Under the pieces are notes generated by a model. That model had not been told where the DNA came from. It saw nothing but the letters and a program-made list of their open reading frames with translations, and made no database searches. A DNA stretch of 64,000 nt from assembly GCA_036674765.1 (NCBI GenBank), contig JARVKI010000091.1:62001-126000 (forward strand). The letters run 5' to 3'. Every line of letters starts with the position of its first letter. Position 1 is the first letter of the stretch. Shown here in pieces: positions 24,440 through 37,064 of the stretch. The DNA is from Seiridium cupressi. Its lineage: Eukaryota; Ascomycota; Sordariomycetes; Amphisphaeriales; Sporocadaceae. Made by a program: the position numbers and the translations under genes.

Positions 24440-25030
24440 AGGCACATGTTCAAGTGCAATTGAATGCCCTACTGTATTTCATTCAGCGATTAGAAACATT
24501 GCGAGCACTGCGTAGCTGAGGTTGGCTCTAGTCGTAATACTATACCAAAATCTGACCGAGTCAGCGCTGCCGCCACCTGAAAACCAAGTAGTGGCGGTGA
24601 AGATGTGATGGCAAGAACAAGAACAAACATTACGAACTCGGAGAAAAGAAGCATTGCTGACCCTAGGTTTGTGTCTCTGGTCGATGGTACGTCGAAATTA
24701 CAGCCAATGGTGATGAAGGGATGCCCCAGACAACCCCGGGTTTCATTTGTTCTCCAGCATCAATTGCCATAAATCAGACCCACGTGGGTGGACCCTGATT
24801 CGGCTACAACCGAATCTCGACGATAGCTTCATTTTCGGCCCGCCGAGACCATCCAAGAGGATCCACTTTTGTCTCACGAAAAAAAAAAAGGGGTTGAGAA
24901 GATAAAACCCTTGGCCGATCGCCCCTCTGGAAGTTTGAGGCCACATCTTTTTGTGCCATCATCATCCTGGCCGGCGGCGCGGAAAGGGAAGCCTCGCGTG
25001 CTGCCTGGGTGCGCAGTGCGCTTATCTCCG
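24440..25030. other. Tandem intergenic region
   Basis: These 591 bases lie between the NmrA-like stop and the methyltransferase ATG and hold an 11-base A run at about 24879-24889. The methyltransferase frame is open through 24869-25030 but has no ATG there. No other feature was seen. Confidence 0.45.
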
Positions 25031-26245
25031 ATGAGTCTGTCCACTAGTAAACCGCAGTCTCCCACGAGCAGCTTGCCGCCTCTGCGCTCACTGGACGGGC
25101 TGACGGAGGAAGCAGTCCTCTCCGCACTGCGCAACCTCTACGCACTTTACTGTCCGCTTTCGTCTGCGCTGACTTTCCTGGGCCAAAAGTCGAAATCTAT
25201 ACCACTCAGCGAAGCGTCTACAGCGCAAGTCGACTCTGGCTACGTCTCCGGCAACGATGACGATGATGGCGACGAAGAGGATGCACTCGCAGCGCTTCGC
25301 GCGGACGCATTTGAACGCAGCCATGCTACACGCTGGCTGACGGGTTTCATTGCGCGTGCTGAGGGCTTATCAGTTTGGAGTTCAGAGGATGCCTGCGAAA
25401 GTGCGGTTGAGCAAGCGTCGTGTGTCCTTGCGGCATTTAGCAGTGCCTCTGAGGAAGACCGGGACGACGAAGATGCTGGCCTCACACGCGAATTTTCTTT
25501 TGAGCTTGGCAGCTCTTCGACTTGTGCAAGCGGTCGAGTTTCGGAAAAGGTTGAAGTGTCGCTTCTTGACAAGCCTATCGGTACCAAGACAGACCACACG
25601 GACGTAGGGCTGCAAAGTTGGGGCGCATCAATTGTCTTCTCGGATCTCATTTGCGCTAACCCTGAACGTTTCGGCTTGACGGCCCTTGGTCCTTGCCCTC
25701 GTGTCTTTGAACTGGGTGCCGGCACTGGACTGGTGGGCCTGACGCTCGCTAAATTACTTCCTCGTGTGCAGTCCCCAGACGCGAAGGTCGTAGCGACTGA
25801 TTACCATCCTGCCGTCCTCGCTAATCTACGAGACAACGTGGCCGCGAACATCCCGGGAACGGAGTCATCTTCGATGGAAACGTGTCTTCTCGACTGGTCA
25901 GCACCAACCTTCGAAGCGCCCCTGGATAAGCCCGCCGACCTCATCGTTGCAACTGACGTTGTCTATGCCCCTGAGCATGCCATATGGCTGCGAGACTGCG
26001 TAGCGCGCTATCTCTCCTCCAGGGGTATTTTCTGGTTAATGGCCACCGTCCGCCAGAACGGAAAATTCGAGGGCATAAGCGATACTGTTGCGTCTGCTTT
26101 CGCCGACGTCGGTGATTTACCCAGAGACGCCGAGGGGCGGGTGTTGAGGATTGTGGCAGAAGAACACGTGGAGAAACGCAGCGGGATTGGACGTGGCGAC
26201 GAGAGCGGATATAAGCTTTATAGAATTGGCTGGGTCGCTACTTGA
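25031..26245 (+). CDS. Family-16 (protein lysine) methyltransferase
   Basis: A single exon encodes 404 residues from the first ATG of the frame at 25031. The N-terminal half (to about 190) is partly acidic and family specific. The C-terminal half is a seven-beta-strand SAM-dependent methyltransferase of the Methyltransf_16 group. It shows motif I ELGAGTG (227-233), the acidic ribose-binding loop ATDYHP (255-260), and the post-I segment DLIVATDVVYAPEH (303-316). Members such as EFM and FAM86/EEF2KMT proteins methylate lysines on translation factors; some fungal members are named Nnt1 by annotation only. I infer a protein target but cannot say which. Confidence 0.85.
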   Translation: MSLSTSKPQSPTSSLPPLRSLDGLTEEAVLSALRNLYALYCPLSSALTFLGQKSKSIPLSEASTAQVDSGYVSGNDDDDGDEEDALAALRADAFERSHATRWLTGFIARAEGLSVWSSEDACESAVEQASCVLAAFSSASEEDRDDEDAGLTREFSFELGSSSTCASGRVSEKVEVSLLDKPIGTKTDHTDVGLQSWGASIVFSDLICANPERFGLTALGPCPRVFELGAGTGLVGLTLAKLLPRVQSPDAKVVATDYHPAVLANLRDNVAANIPGTESSSMETCLLDWSAPTFEAPLDKPADLIVATDVVYAPEHAIWLRDCVARYLSSRGIFWLMATVRQNGKFEGISDTVASAFADVGDLPRDAEGRVLRIVAEEHVEKRSGIGRGDESGYKLYRIGWVAT

Positions 26246-26717
26246 AGTGGTAGCCTGTGCATAATGTGATACTATGCTTGGGCTGTGCGAGAGGGTTGAA
26301 AGGTATGACGAGAAGACACGCGTAGAAAAAGTAGACATAGAAAAACATATAGATATAGACAAGAGCGGATAGAACATGGTCAAAAGAGAAAGATGAAGAT
26401 GCTAGATGTGGGGATAGAATGGATGAATTGAGACTCTCGGCGGATCGTACATGTTATATTTTTGCAATCCGGTAATTTAGGTTGAACGCTCCTCATGTCT
26501 AGCCATAACCTCCGCGGTCTTTGCCTCTGCCTTCTCAATATCCATTCCCTCTCGCTGGAAGTGCGTAATCAAGACCTTTTTACCGCGGTCCTCGTCATAC
26601 TCAGTAATCCCATTGTAAGTAGGGACAGCGCTGGCGTTGGTATGATGAACGACGGCATTGAGAGGTATGGTCTTCCTAGTGGCAGCGTTCGTAAGATTCC
26701 AGCAGGAACCCTGTGCC

Positions 26718-28440
26718 TCAGGGTGGGCGGGGGTCGACGTAGCAATTTGCGGATTGACACTGGGTCCGTGAAGAGCTAATAGCAGCGGTTATGTGTCTAC
26801 GAACAACCTCAAAGGGCCCATTGTATAAGTGAGGAGGCGCTTGGATTTGGTACAGATCGCTGCCTTGATCTTCGTCCAATTTTATTGCACCAGCCAGCGT
26901 ATTATCTTCCCCCACCTGCTTGATTGCAGGTGCCTCACTCGGCGAGACCAATTGTTGATGGTTTTTGTACAGGTGGGCCTTGGAGGTGGAAGCGAAATGG
27001 ACCAGTTCGTACATCTTGTCCCAGATATGGGCCTCCGCATGATCCATGAGCACATCTTGAAATTTGAGCCGCCTCCGCTTGAGGATTTCCTTATCCTAGC
27101 TATTAAAATCGGCAGCCTTGTATCATTAGGCTGATCTCGCTTCGTTAACTACATGTAAGATTGAGACTACACAACAACTCTCGATTCCATGTCCATAGTG
27201 GATAAACTTGTTAAGGCGACTTCCAAAGCCTCTGAGTCTCGCCGTGAGCAAGTGAGTGATGCTGGTCAGTTGATCCAGTATTCAAGTATGCGCAACAAAT
27301 AGCACAGGCAATGTGTAACTTCGTCTCAGAACGGAAACTGCCTGTGCGAGAATAACCTGTCGAGAAAATGCCAGGTTTTCCGTTTTCCACGTCATAACTC
27401 TGTCCATCTTAGGAGGTATGTCATGTTGTAATAAAACGTCAGAAACCTGCATCAAGCAAAGAGCACACCATGGAGATACTATACCTCCTCTTCCACGGCA
27501 TGTACTCATATTCTCGCGACCGATTCGTTTCTCTACTGGAATATGTAGCCATCCGGACTTTGTAGCCTAGACGTTGTGTGATTATGGCTAGCGAGTGGCT
27601 TTCTGGAACCGTAAATCGTCACTTGGTTCTTCACTCTCTTCCGGAACCAGTTCCTGAGTCGGAGCCGAGACTCATTCGGTATCCGAACACCAGTTACTGT
27701 CCACTTCTCTTCTGGTCTGTATTTATTTGGCCGCAAATATGCCATTAATATAGAAGCAACGCGCTGCTTAGTCGTAAGCTCGGCAGTTACGAAGCACAAC
27801 TGAACAATGTTGATGGTGAGAACATTTGTCTTGATGTCAGTGCAGGAGCGTTGGCGCTTGGAAACAACATCACCCGACAACAGAGTCTGCGATCCTGTGA
27901 AGAAAGAGTAATGATTGACTTGCTGGTGGTCGTACATCCACTTACACAGACGCGCGTTATCTGTAGTACCTCGTTAGAAGTTTTGGGACATATATGACTA
28001 TAGTCTCCAGCCTCCACGTGATACAACCATTCGTTCTCGCCAGTCTGCAGGTTTTGGTCGAGAACTATATTAATTTCAGCTGGAGACCTTGCTCGTAGGC
28101 CCTTTGGGAGAATTTGGAGTATAGCGAGCGGATTCCGTGCTTCTCAATGTGTGTCTACATTATTCGCCCCATATGATATCGAGCATATCACGAAGAGGGG
28201 GCAAACGTGCTTCAATAATTGTATGGTGCCTGTCGGGTCAACCAAGTGAGGTATGAGAATAATCGTTGCACCGCGCTAGAGGATATAGACGCGTCAACGA
28301 CGTCTAGCGGCTGAATGGTTAAAGTTGGCGAGATGATATTCTCCGAAGTGGCGCTGGGCGATGTTGCATCGTGGTCGGGCTCGACAGGCGAGAACCCCGA
28401 AAACTGGAAAATCCCTGGGTAGCGCGGCATTCCCTTGCCT
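26718..28440 (-). pseudogene. Unresolved multi-fragment coding-like locus
   Basis: Reading the minus strand from 28440 downward gives a series of protein-like pieces that lie in different frames. One piece ends EARLPPLRDMLDIIWGE (about 28150-28210). The next, at about 27960-28130, contains NEWLYHVEAGDYSHIC. Another, 27533-27960, begins CKWMYDHQQVNHYSFFTG and runs about 140 codons to a TAG. A last one, 26718-27098, follows a plausible GCTAG acceptor and contains HAEAHIWDKMYELVHF. Between pieces 2 and 3 the frame shifts without room for an intron if both are fully used. A GTAAGT...TTCACAG intron is available there, but it leads into a stop. Either the gene has unusual splicing or it is decayed. 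No family was recognised. Confidence 0.3.
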
Positions 28441-28790
28441 TAGGCTTGGCCACCATGGTATAGGCCGAGGTAAGTTTCGTTAAGAATCCAGATCTAGGCA
28501 AGTTTTAGACGGTTGCTGTAAATATCTTGAGGACCAGGTGCCAGGGATGAGTCTTTTCGGACCATAATTTCGGGCTAGCAATACGCAATGGACTGCATAG
28601 GAATTCGCCCAACCAAGAGTTACTACTATTGTTGGTTTTAGGAAGTATATGGAACAACTTGACTTGCTTATTTTTCATTACGAGATTAGCTTTCTCCTAA
28701 TTTCTACATTAATTCTTTTTGGTCGTTACCTTGGCATTTCTTAGCTGCTATATTAGTCTGTAAGCTCTAGCCAACGTTTCAGGTGGAGTT

Positions 28791-28895
28791 CTGAGCAGCA
28801 GCTTGAGTAACGCCCTTCTCCACCAAGACCTGGATGACATCTTTGTCTGAGGCATGGTTCCATTTAGGGCGTTCATTACTCAAGCTGCTGCTCAG
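28791..28895. repeat. Inverted repeat, 26-base arms
   Basis: The arm 28791-28816 (CTGAGCAGCAGCTTGAGTAA then CGCCCT) is repeated as its reverse complement at 28866-28895. The match is perfect apart from a four-base CATT insertion in the second arm. The spacer is 49 bases. The DNA or a transcript could form a 26-pair hairpin with one bulge. No transposase frame or target duplication was seen beside it. Confidence 0.75.
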
Positions 28896-30372
28896 AGCGA
28901 TTTGGCTAAGATGATGAACGTCGGTGGCGAGCAATTTCGGTTCCCGGACTTAGAGACGCTGCTGAAACAAAGCATAGTTGATACCAGCGGATTGATGAAC
29001 ATCTTGAGATAGTGAATAGCCCGGGCAGTCTTCGTTTCTGCAGCTGGGTTCTGTGAGCGTGCCACCCTGCCATCTCTGAATGCCCCAGATGAGACCCGGA
29101 ATTGTTCGTCCAACGCGTGCAGTGGCAGTAAAGCCAGAAGCTTGCTTGCCAACCTTGAAAGTTTAGAGGTGTCAGTGCATGTGGCCCCGTTGGCGGGAAA
29201 ACGTGCGACCAGGGGTCTTCAAAACTAGGCCTAGGACGGAAACAGGGCGTTCCACTTCCGGATCGTCGTGCCCCGGATCCACCAAACAAGCCAACATCCA
29301 TTCACCTCGTGGCCTTGTGGCTTCAAGCCAGGATCGCATGCATATGGACGAAAAGTCAATATTCCCGTTCCAGTCGTTGCGCACCACTTTATTGCTTGCC
29401 AATAGTCCCGTGCCCATGCATGATGGCATTGGCAACAGTGGCGAACTAGCTTACTTGTTCAGTTTTGAGAATCTGCACGTTGCCGTTGGAGAGCTGAGCC
29501 CAGCCCAGTGTGGGCCAGAGGGGTCTGTGATTGCTTGTCCAGCCGTGCTCGGATTGCTCTTGCTCACGCCGACTGTTTCGACCCTTAAGACTTTGATCAT
29601 CTAACCTATGGTTCTGTCTCAAACATCTGGTGGCGTCAAATCAGCCGGCTCGCTAAGGCGTCTCCACGGGAGGATTAACACGTCAAGCCTGCCCGAGTTC
29701 TCGTGTTGATCATCGTGGATGCTGTTATTAGCTTGTTGCAGCAGCAAAAGGTACAGCCCAAACGTAAACTCCTTTTTGTCTTGCGTGAAGCGTTCTATTA
29801 CGTCGAATGCTTTTATTCTCTCTGTCTCTCCATCGTCACTTCCCTTCCCCCACCAGGCGCGGCCCTGATCGGTAATTATTTCCATGCTCTCGTTATGCTT
29901 GCATACCCGCATGATTCTGCACCTATTGAATTATTCCACTAGTTACATGTAGTGCGTGATTGTTATTCACTGTCAGCATCAAACCCATGGACTCCAGCTG
30001 ATGCACCACATCCTGGAACTCGCAAAACGATCCGACTCGTGCTGGCTCTGCAGTCAGCTAGCCTCCCACACGGCAGAAGCCAGATACCCGAATATCTGTG
30101 ATCGGCTGTACGGAATCTCTCATTCACTGCTGGCCAGACTTGCATCCTACATCCACCCCCACCATCGGCCTCATATCAGGTCTGAGACCTTCTCAGAAAA
30201 CCGGTGGTAACCTACCTGATTAAAAATTTACAGACAGGCAGTCTCTGCGGAGGGGCGGCCCTGGTTACCCCCGTCTTCAGATCACGCAACTAGGTCGCGG
30301 TATTTGTTCTCATTTCCGCAGACCGAAACACTACCCTCATTACCTATTTTTACTGGCCGCGTCATCGGCAAT

Positions 30373-33300
30373 ATGACGACTATACAGAATGCGAGGCCTG
30401 AAGTGCGAACGAGAGCGGATAGTCTCTCCCGAATGTTGGAGTTGGAGAAACAATACAGGGTATGTATATCCCGGCCACGACCATGCTATTCGCAACCGCA
30501 TTGGGTGGTCCCCCGGGATCATCGACCACTAATAGCTCGTTCTGCGCTTTATAGATGCAGCGCCTTCAAGACATTGGCTCAACATCGGCACCCACACCAC
30601 CAAGATCTGCCACTACAAGTTCAGCATCCTCCGCTCAGCCAAATTCGGTACTGAAAGCTCGGCGTGCCAGCGCCCACCCAGTACTCTCTCCTCCTCAGAC
30701 TCCGCATATGATGATAATGAAGGCCACACCCAGGAGCTCTGGTCTCCCTTCGCTTTCGATATCTGTCCCACCGCCATTGACCTCGGCAGTGGCTGTTAGG
30801 ACAGATGAAGCGAATACCATATCGCAGCGACCTGCGACACCAACGGAACTTTTGAAGCAAACCGGAGAGCGAACAAAGACCGTCACTTTTTCTGATCCAG
30901 AAGAAGAGGAGGGAGAGGAAGCCAGACTATCTGACCAGTCGTCTATCTGCCAATCACCCAGCTGGGCCGTTTACAGACAGAACAAGAAGAAGGACAAGAA
31001 GCGAGAGGCGGCGCAAAAAAAGAAGGAGAACGAACGGCTGGAGAAAGCCAACAAGAAGTTGGAGAAGAAGAGGCTCAGCAAGGCGCCTCAGCAGCGCAAC
31101 CCTGATATTCCACTCTTGGCAACGTCTCATCGGTCACTATCAGCACCCGAGTTGGAACAGCATCAGATGCTTAACGAGAGGAGTCTGAACCGCTCTACAA
31201 GCCATTATCCTCCGGACTCCATGGCAAACCACCACAACCTTCTGAAACAACCAGCAGCAGATGCTAACAGCAAGCCAAAGAGCAAAGGCTTGTTTTCGGG
31301 CTTCCGTTTTGCCCACAGCAATACAACGGCTGCTCAGAAGACAGAACTGCACTCACGAACCAGCATGGATGATTCTAGTTTTCTTCGGAGTGGCCCAGCG
31401 CTCGGGACGATGCAGCTGCCTGGAAATCGTGGTGACATGGCCTTCCTGAATCCTCGCAAGCCGCCCTCGATCAAGTCAACGCAGTCTTCATCGGCCCAAT
31501 CGCACTCTTCACAAGAGCGACAAACAGGAGCAAGCCGCAAATCTTTTACCCATGGTAGAAGCCATTCTCTGCTTGCCAAACTCAAAGGCCCTTCATACTT
31601 GTATGCCAAAAGCTTAGAGCCTAACGAGGAAAGCGAGCCCCCTGAAAGCGTCGAGCAGGTTGAGCTCACAAATGAACCCTCAATCCCAAGCCAATATCCG
31701 AATAAACCAACCCCTGTTTCCGGCGTTCCTCGAATACTTGACCGCCAAGAAGTGAGATCAAATCGTGGCAGACAGCCTCAGGCACATATACCTCAACCTA
31801 GGGATTCGAGCAGCGACTACGAGGACGCCGCGACCACCAACTATCAGTACCGTCGTATCAGACAACCAATCCCAGATTCTCCGGTCGCTAATGAAGGTCG
31901 GCGGCGACCGTCGAAGTATGTTGATCAAGGTAGGATCCAATACCAAGACACATATATGGCGCCAATGCCGCCACCTCGACAGACAAGCTACACAGCAGCC
32001 CCGAATGAGCGGATGCCAGAAACGCGGCGCCACTTTCCCCGGCTCAGTCAGCCATTGCAGCCTGTCCATACCCAGGCAGCGGTTCTTGACCAACCAACGC
32101 CAATCATAAGCCCTCACAGTGACAAAAGCTACGCGACTGTATATACAGATGCAGTGGATAAGCTGTCTGAGAGGCATAGTCCTCATACGGATTGTGATCA
32201 ATCATCTGTCTGCACTCATAGGTCGACCATCCGGCCAAACCCAGCGAAGGAAGATGAAAGTACAGCCGAGTCCTGCATCGAAGTACATGACCATACTCCA
32301 TTGCCTGATGTACGTCATACTGAGAGGCAGATGACTGCATCTGTAGGCGCGGAAGGTTCCAGAGAAAATGGAGAACCCCACGACGCGGCCGGTGCTTCAA
32401 CGGGCGACCAATGTCAATCAGTTCAAGAAGTCCATATTCCTGGAAGATCGGCAGATTATTTGACTTTCATTTCAGACTCATACGCACCGCCATCACTGGA
32501 GTTGCGCTCCCCTATCGAAGATGGTCAGCAGCCACCCCATGATGTCGAAAGGGTCATCAATGAAGAAGCTTACGAAGACGAGGACCCTGCCTGGGCCGCG
32601 CTTCTTCTCCAGAGTCCAGAGCTTGAGGAAGAAAACTCAGCCGAGGCTGTCGATAGTGAAACCCAAAACGGAATGACTGAAGGCTATGGGACTCGGGATT
32701 CGTGCGACTCGCCAACTCTATCTGCTCATGACCCTGATAGTTATGGCCCCGTACTAGATCATTTGGTGGTCTCGTCTCCTGCGGAGGAACATCGTCAGAA
32801 AACGCACTCTTTTGAGCTCCCGTTGGAAGATCAACCTGTCCACAGTATCTCTGAAAGGTCATCATCATCGACTTGTAATGACCTACTTCACTCGCCGTCG
32901 TCAGCAACCACACCTGACGTCTCGAGACCTCAATCACGGAACGGTACACTTGCCGACGTGCCTAGGCCATCAACCACTAGTCCAGAACTTGGTGACTGGA
33001 GACCAAGTAAAAAGTTTCATCGATCCAAATTGATGGACTTCTCTAGTATGGAATCGACAGGCCAAACAGGCCAAAACACCACATTGCTTCAGGATGCTAG
33101 CTCTGATGGGAAGACTTCCCTCACATTTGTTGCTGGTCACCCTCACAACGCGAAGGACAATCCCGCATCGAACAATATTGTTAAAAGTCCCACCATTATG
33201 GCATCCCGGTCATCGATCATCTATGAAGGTCCATTGGTAGAGGAAGAGGAAGAGGGAGACATGACCCCTCCTGCAAAACGGCTACCTTTACCGCTCAAGA

Positions 33301-33881
33301 CCCATTCGGCCATAGAACTCGCCACTGGTAGCTCTTTGACTTCCCGGAGGTATAAGCCATCACATCTGAAAAATAACGGGGCGGTAGTATCATCAATCAG
33401 TCTTCCCAACTCACCACCTCCCGAGCTGGATTTGGAAGCACCAACTCCTCGCCGTTCGGCACTGAAGGCTACAAGAAGTAATAGCTCTAGCAGCCAGAAC
33501 TCATCAAATGCGCACGCTACTAGCGCTGCGTATTTACAAGAAGCGCGAAAGACAGCTACATCACACGCAGTCAGACCGATGTATCCTCCAAGGAACTCTG
33601 CTCCATCTTTTAGAAATGGAATGCCGTCCGATATAAAGGGGGACTCGATGGCCAAGATGCTTGTGCAATGCTGTAATTGTCACTTCTTCCACGATATGCC
33701 TTCCAGGGTATATGAATGCATGGCAAAACCGGACTCAATTGTGGAAGACAAGCAACTTGGGGTATCGGCTGCGATTACGACCACGGTCAAGTGTCCCTGG
33801 TGCGCTCATGGCATGACGATGCAGTGCTGCTCTGGCTATGCGGCGTTGATATTCTTGAAAGAGAAGCTGCACGGGAAATGA
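30373..33881 (+). CDS. Large serine-rich protein of unknown function with C-terminal Cys module
   Basis: Two exons, 30373-30459 and 30555-33881, encode 1137 residues; the 95-base intron is GTATGT...TATAG in phase 0. Most of the chain is low-complexity, Ser/Pro/Gln-rich and probably disordered. A basic coiled region of Lys/Glu (about residues 172-205) is followed by many Ser-Pro sites. The last 77 residues look folded and contain paired cysteines: CCNC at 1068-1071, Cys 1084, CPWC at 1109-1112 and CC at 1120-1121. This suggests a small zinc-binding module ending in a hydrophobic helix. I recall similar C-termini in uncharacterised fungal proteins but no function. It may be a scaffold or polarity-related protein; that is speculation. 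Confidence 0.85.
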
Positions 33882-34847
33882 ATTATACTCTGATGAGAAT
33901 TTGCGAGAATGCGAGAAGATGGATTCGGAATCGCCAAAATTTGAGCAATAATCGGGCACAGCAGATGAGTCTTCATCACGTCATTCATTGAGAACAGAAG
34001 TTGTCACGTTTCATTTGTCCATGCAATGCATTTACCCCATAACCAAGGCCTTGGTCTGGAGCATCAGCTTCTGTTCTAGTTAGGCATCAAGTCTGAGCGA
34101 GATTAGGAAGAAAGGATACTTATACACATAGCCTTTTGACTAGGACGACACTTCATTGGTACTTTTAATAAGCATCACTGAAGGATTTCGAGGGAAGGGC
34201 GGGGTGTGGTGCAGAAGAGGAAGGGGAAAAATGTAAAATAAAATAAATAAATAAATAAATTTACAGCAATAAAACAGGGTTAAGATGAGATGATCACGCG
34301 AAATAGAAGTACCTGTTATCTGCTTATTATCCGAAATGATCACTGGGAACTCCGTCCATATAACAACATAAACCCAATCGACCACTGTGCTGTTTTGAAC
34401 GATTAAGTCTGTTGGTGGTTACACAGCTGACTTTGCTTGGAAATTCTATCAAGGAAAATAGTCCGGAAAATCTTGCAATGACAAGGTATGCATAAAAGAA
34501 AAGCCAGGCAATTCTGTGGAACCCGGCCTTACTGAGTCCCATCATTATCACGCTTCCTGCATATGCAGATGATAGACCGTTGCTTCTCGTGCTGGCAGCT
34601 GGTTTGTGCTTGCTGTGGCTGATGCTCTCCACTCGAGGTGGGGCACAAGCTTGGAGCTTTCTGCAATCGTGGTTTCCTGGTGAGGTGAGGTCATTTGCCG
34701 ACTATGCATTTAGCCGTTCAGGCCGCTAGAGAAAAGCGACGATAGCTATCTGCAAATAACCATGATGGTCAACCTGGAGTCCTATCTCTAGAGTTTGCGC
34801 ATCATAAGTATCTGGACTCGGGAGCTTCTGCTCGCTCAGTCTCCCTA
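33882..34847. other. Intergenic region with microsatellite
   Basis: Lies between the serine-rich gene and the Rmd1-like gene, both on plus. An AAAT-type microsatellite occupies about 34235-34260. A G-rich purine stretch is at 34190-34230. No exon was supported. Confidence 0.5.
34235..34260. repeat. AAAT microsatellite
   Basis: A run of A/T tetranucleotides (AAAT/ATAA) of about 26 bases in intergenic DNA. Likely length-variable between strains. Confidence 0.8.
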
Positions 34848-36785
34848 ATGGCCTCGTCGAAACGTGGGCCGTCGGTCCTGGTAAGGATACCCGACTTGGG
34901 CCCCTTCGATGAACTTTGCAGCATACAGGGGAGGGACTAATGCCGTGGCTACATCTACAGGTCACCGATTCGCGACAACGGCCTCCTTCCCGAGGTATGC
35001 CGCAGAGGCCAGGAACCGGTGCCGGTGGAGGACCTTCTCGAATGCCGTCCATGCGCTTCATGACAGTCGACAATGTCTTGCAATACCAGTCAGACATACC
35101 TTCAGGACAGCCTCGCATCCCCCCTGGCCAGAGCCCGGCTGCGCGAAGGGCGAGTGCTCGCGGTCTAGCGAGTCTCCCATCGAGGCATGCTCAGGTGAAC
35201 ATGCCATCACGGACAACCAAGATCAGCGAGAAGCTAGTCCTCCTACCCGAAACAGACGAGCAAGACGGAGGGTCTGATGAAGAGAACGAAGTCATACTGA
35301 AAGATGATGATGAAGCCCCGCCAACAGACGAAGAGCTGGATATCCTCAAGAAGAGAGCCGGTCGCCGCGGCAAGACGGACGCAGAGCGCTTACCTAAGGG
35401 TCAAAGGACAGACAAGGTCTCCAGATTGACGGCATATTGCACAGCGCAGTCATACAAGATGAGATCCACGTCCGAGTTCCTGCGTAAGAAGCACGATGCA
35501 AAGACAAAGCTTTACGACGACTGTCTGTATAGTGTCTACCACATACCCATTCTACCTGGTGTCGACGGCTACAGAGTCAGAAGCCGACCCATTCTCAAAT
35601 CGCCGGGCACCGGCAAAACTCTTCTTGATCTCGAGATTGAACGAAGCGAACGTAGGGATGAACACATGGGCTACGAGGAATACCATTATGATATGCACGC
35701 CGAGGAGAACGGCAGTCGTTCCAACTCTGACAATCGTGGCCGCGACCTGAACAGGCCCCAACGCGACGAGCAACACTCCGTCAGTCCCGTCAATAGGCTT
35801 GCACCAGATGCGAAGAATTTTGCCGAGATGTTCGTGTTCTCCTATGGGGTCGTTGTGTTCTGGAATTTCACCGAAACGCAGGAGAAGAACATTTTGGCTG
35901 ATCTCGCATTTGCCGAGAATGAGTCAGGCGTGTCGTTCGTCACACGCCCCCTGGACCAAAGTGACTTCGAGACGGAGGAGTTCCACTTTGAATACAGTGC
36001 CGACATCAAGCGGCCCAGAGTTTTCAATGACATGATTACTCTATTGCCGAAATCCGACCATATGGTCAAGCTGACCATCAGCCACGCGATTGCGCAGAGC
36101 ACTAAGCTCTGCTTTTTCGAGGAACGAATGTCCGAGACCATGTTGGATGCACAACATGTACCAAAGCGGCTGGCTTTAACCGGTGAACTGAACATGACCA
36201 GGACCGAGATTGTCAAGATTCTGGGGCGCCTGTTCAAGAGCCGCGTCGACATCAATCTTTGTAAGCAGCCATTCTCTGCCCCTCAGCCGGAGTTGTTTTG
36301 TTGACTAGACACTAGCCTCGAATATCCTAGATGTCCCCAATTTCTTCTGGGATTCGGAGCCTACGCTGCATCCACTCTATGCAGCCATTCGCGAATACCT
36401 AGAGATTGATCTGCGCACCAAGGTCCTGAATGAGAGATGCAGAGTGTTTCTAGACTTGGCAGAAATACTGTCAGATTCTGTAGCTGACTCTAAGATGAGC
36501 GCGATCACATGGATCATCATCATACTCATCATTGTCAGTATCCTTGTAACTGTGACTGAGGTCGCCCTTCGCTTTGGCATTCTTTCGAAAGAAAAGGGGA
36601 AAAACGACAACAATAACAACAACAACAACGTCAATGCTGCAGAAATACTCAGATCCCGACTGCATGGTGCGATATCGAATGCTACGCTAGAAGAGCTGAA
36701 GCTGTGGAGCGCCGGCTTGAGCGAGCAGGAGAGGAACGCTGTCTGCGGATCGGACTACGTGGGCACAACATTCGCTGGTATTTAA
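34848..36785 (+). CDS. Rmd1/Rmd8-like DUF155 membrane protein
   Basis: Three exons, 34848-34880, 34961-36260 and 36316-36785, encode 600 residues. The N-terminal 290 residues are largely disordered, with an acidic patch (about 110-138). The DUF155 domain starts at about 301 with MFVFSYGVVVFWNFTE and runs to FFWDSEPTLHPLY and beyond. One strongly hydrophobic segment (AITWIIIILIIVSILVTVTE) near residue 510 anchors it. Yeast Rmd1 and Rmd8 and human RMND1 share this fold; the fungal proteins are linked to meiotic nuclear division and endomembrane or mitochondrial roles. The first intron (80 bases) was chosen because it gives the ATG start MASSKRGPSVL, with a CTAAT branch site and CTACAG acceptor. 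The second (55 bases) restores the conserved SNILD segment. A poly-Asn run follows the membrane segment. Confidence 0.9.
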
Positions 36786-37064
36786 TATGGAGGATAGCAT
36801 TCATAGGGTGGCGTTTTGCGGGCATACTCGATACCCTCATATTGTCGAGGGGCGTCTTACAAGTTCGTTCATTGCATTGGACAGGCGTTGTCAGTTTTTC
36901 TCAAGCTTTGGTACAACAATTACAATTAGAGCTTGCGAGACTCAGCAGCACGACGGTGTTGTTCGTTTCACCCCTGGAGCCGAGTTGGGTCCATTTGTCT
37001 CATAATACGCCAGGTCTCCAGCGAAACCATACACCAGCTCATAACATATATATTAACCCATTGT

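Larger units (their letters stand above)
26246..30372. other. Long intergenic region with coding-like remnants
   Basis: This 4.1 kb stretch has no gene that can be assembled cleanly. It contains a minus-strand locus of coding-like pieces (26718-28440, listed separately), an inverted repeat at 28791-28895, and an AT-rich segment at about 28620-28770. A plus-strand frame of 141 codons at 29179-29604 starts with ATG but matches nothing I know. The last few hundred bases are the promoter of the serine-rich gene. Confidence 0.4.

Noticed and set aside
29179..29604. 141-codon plus-strand frame with ATG
   Set aside because: No family features or promoter; low composition support. Kept only as a remark in the intergenic entry.
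36444..36785. Separate small gene at the end of the Rmd1-like gene
   Set aside because: Its first codon is GTG within the open third exon; it is the C-terminus of the DUF155 protein.
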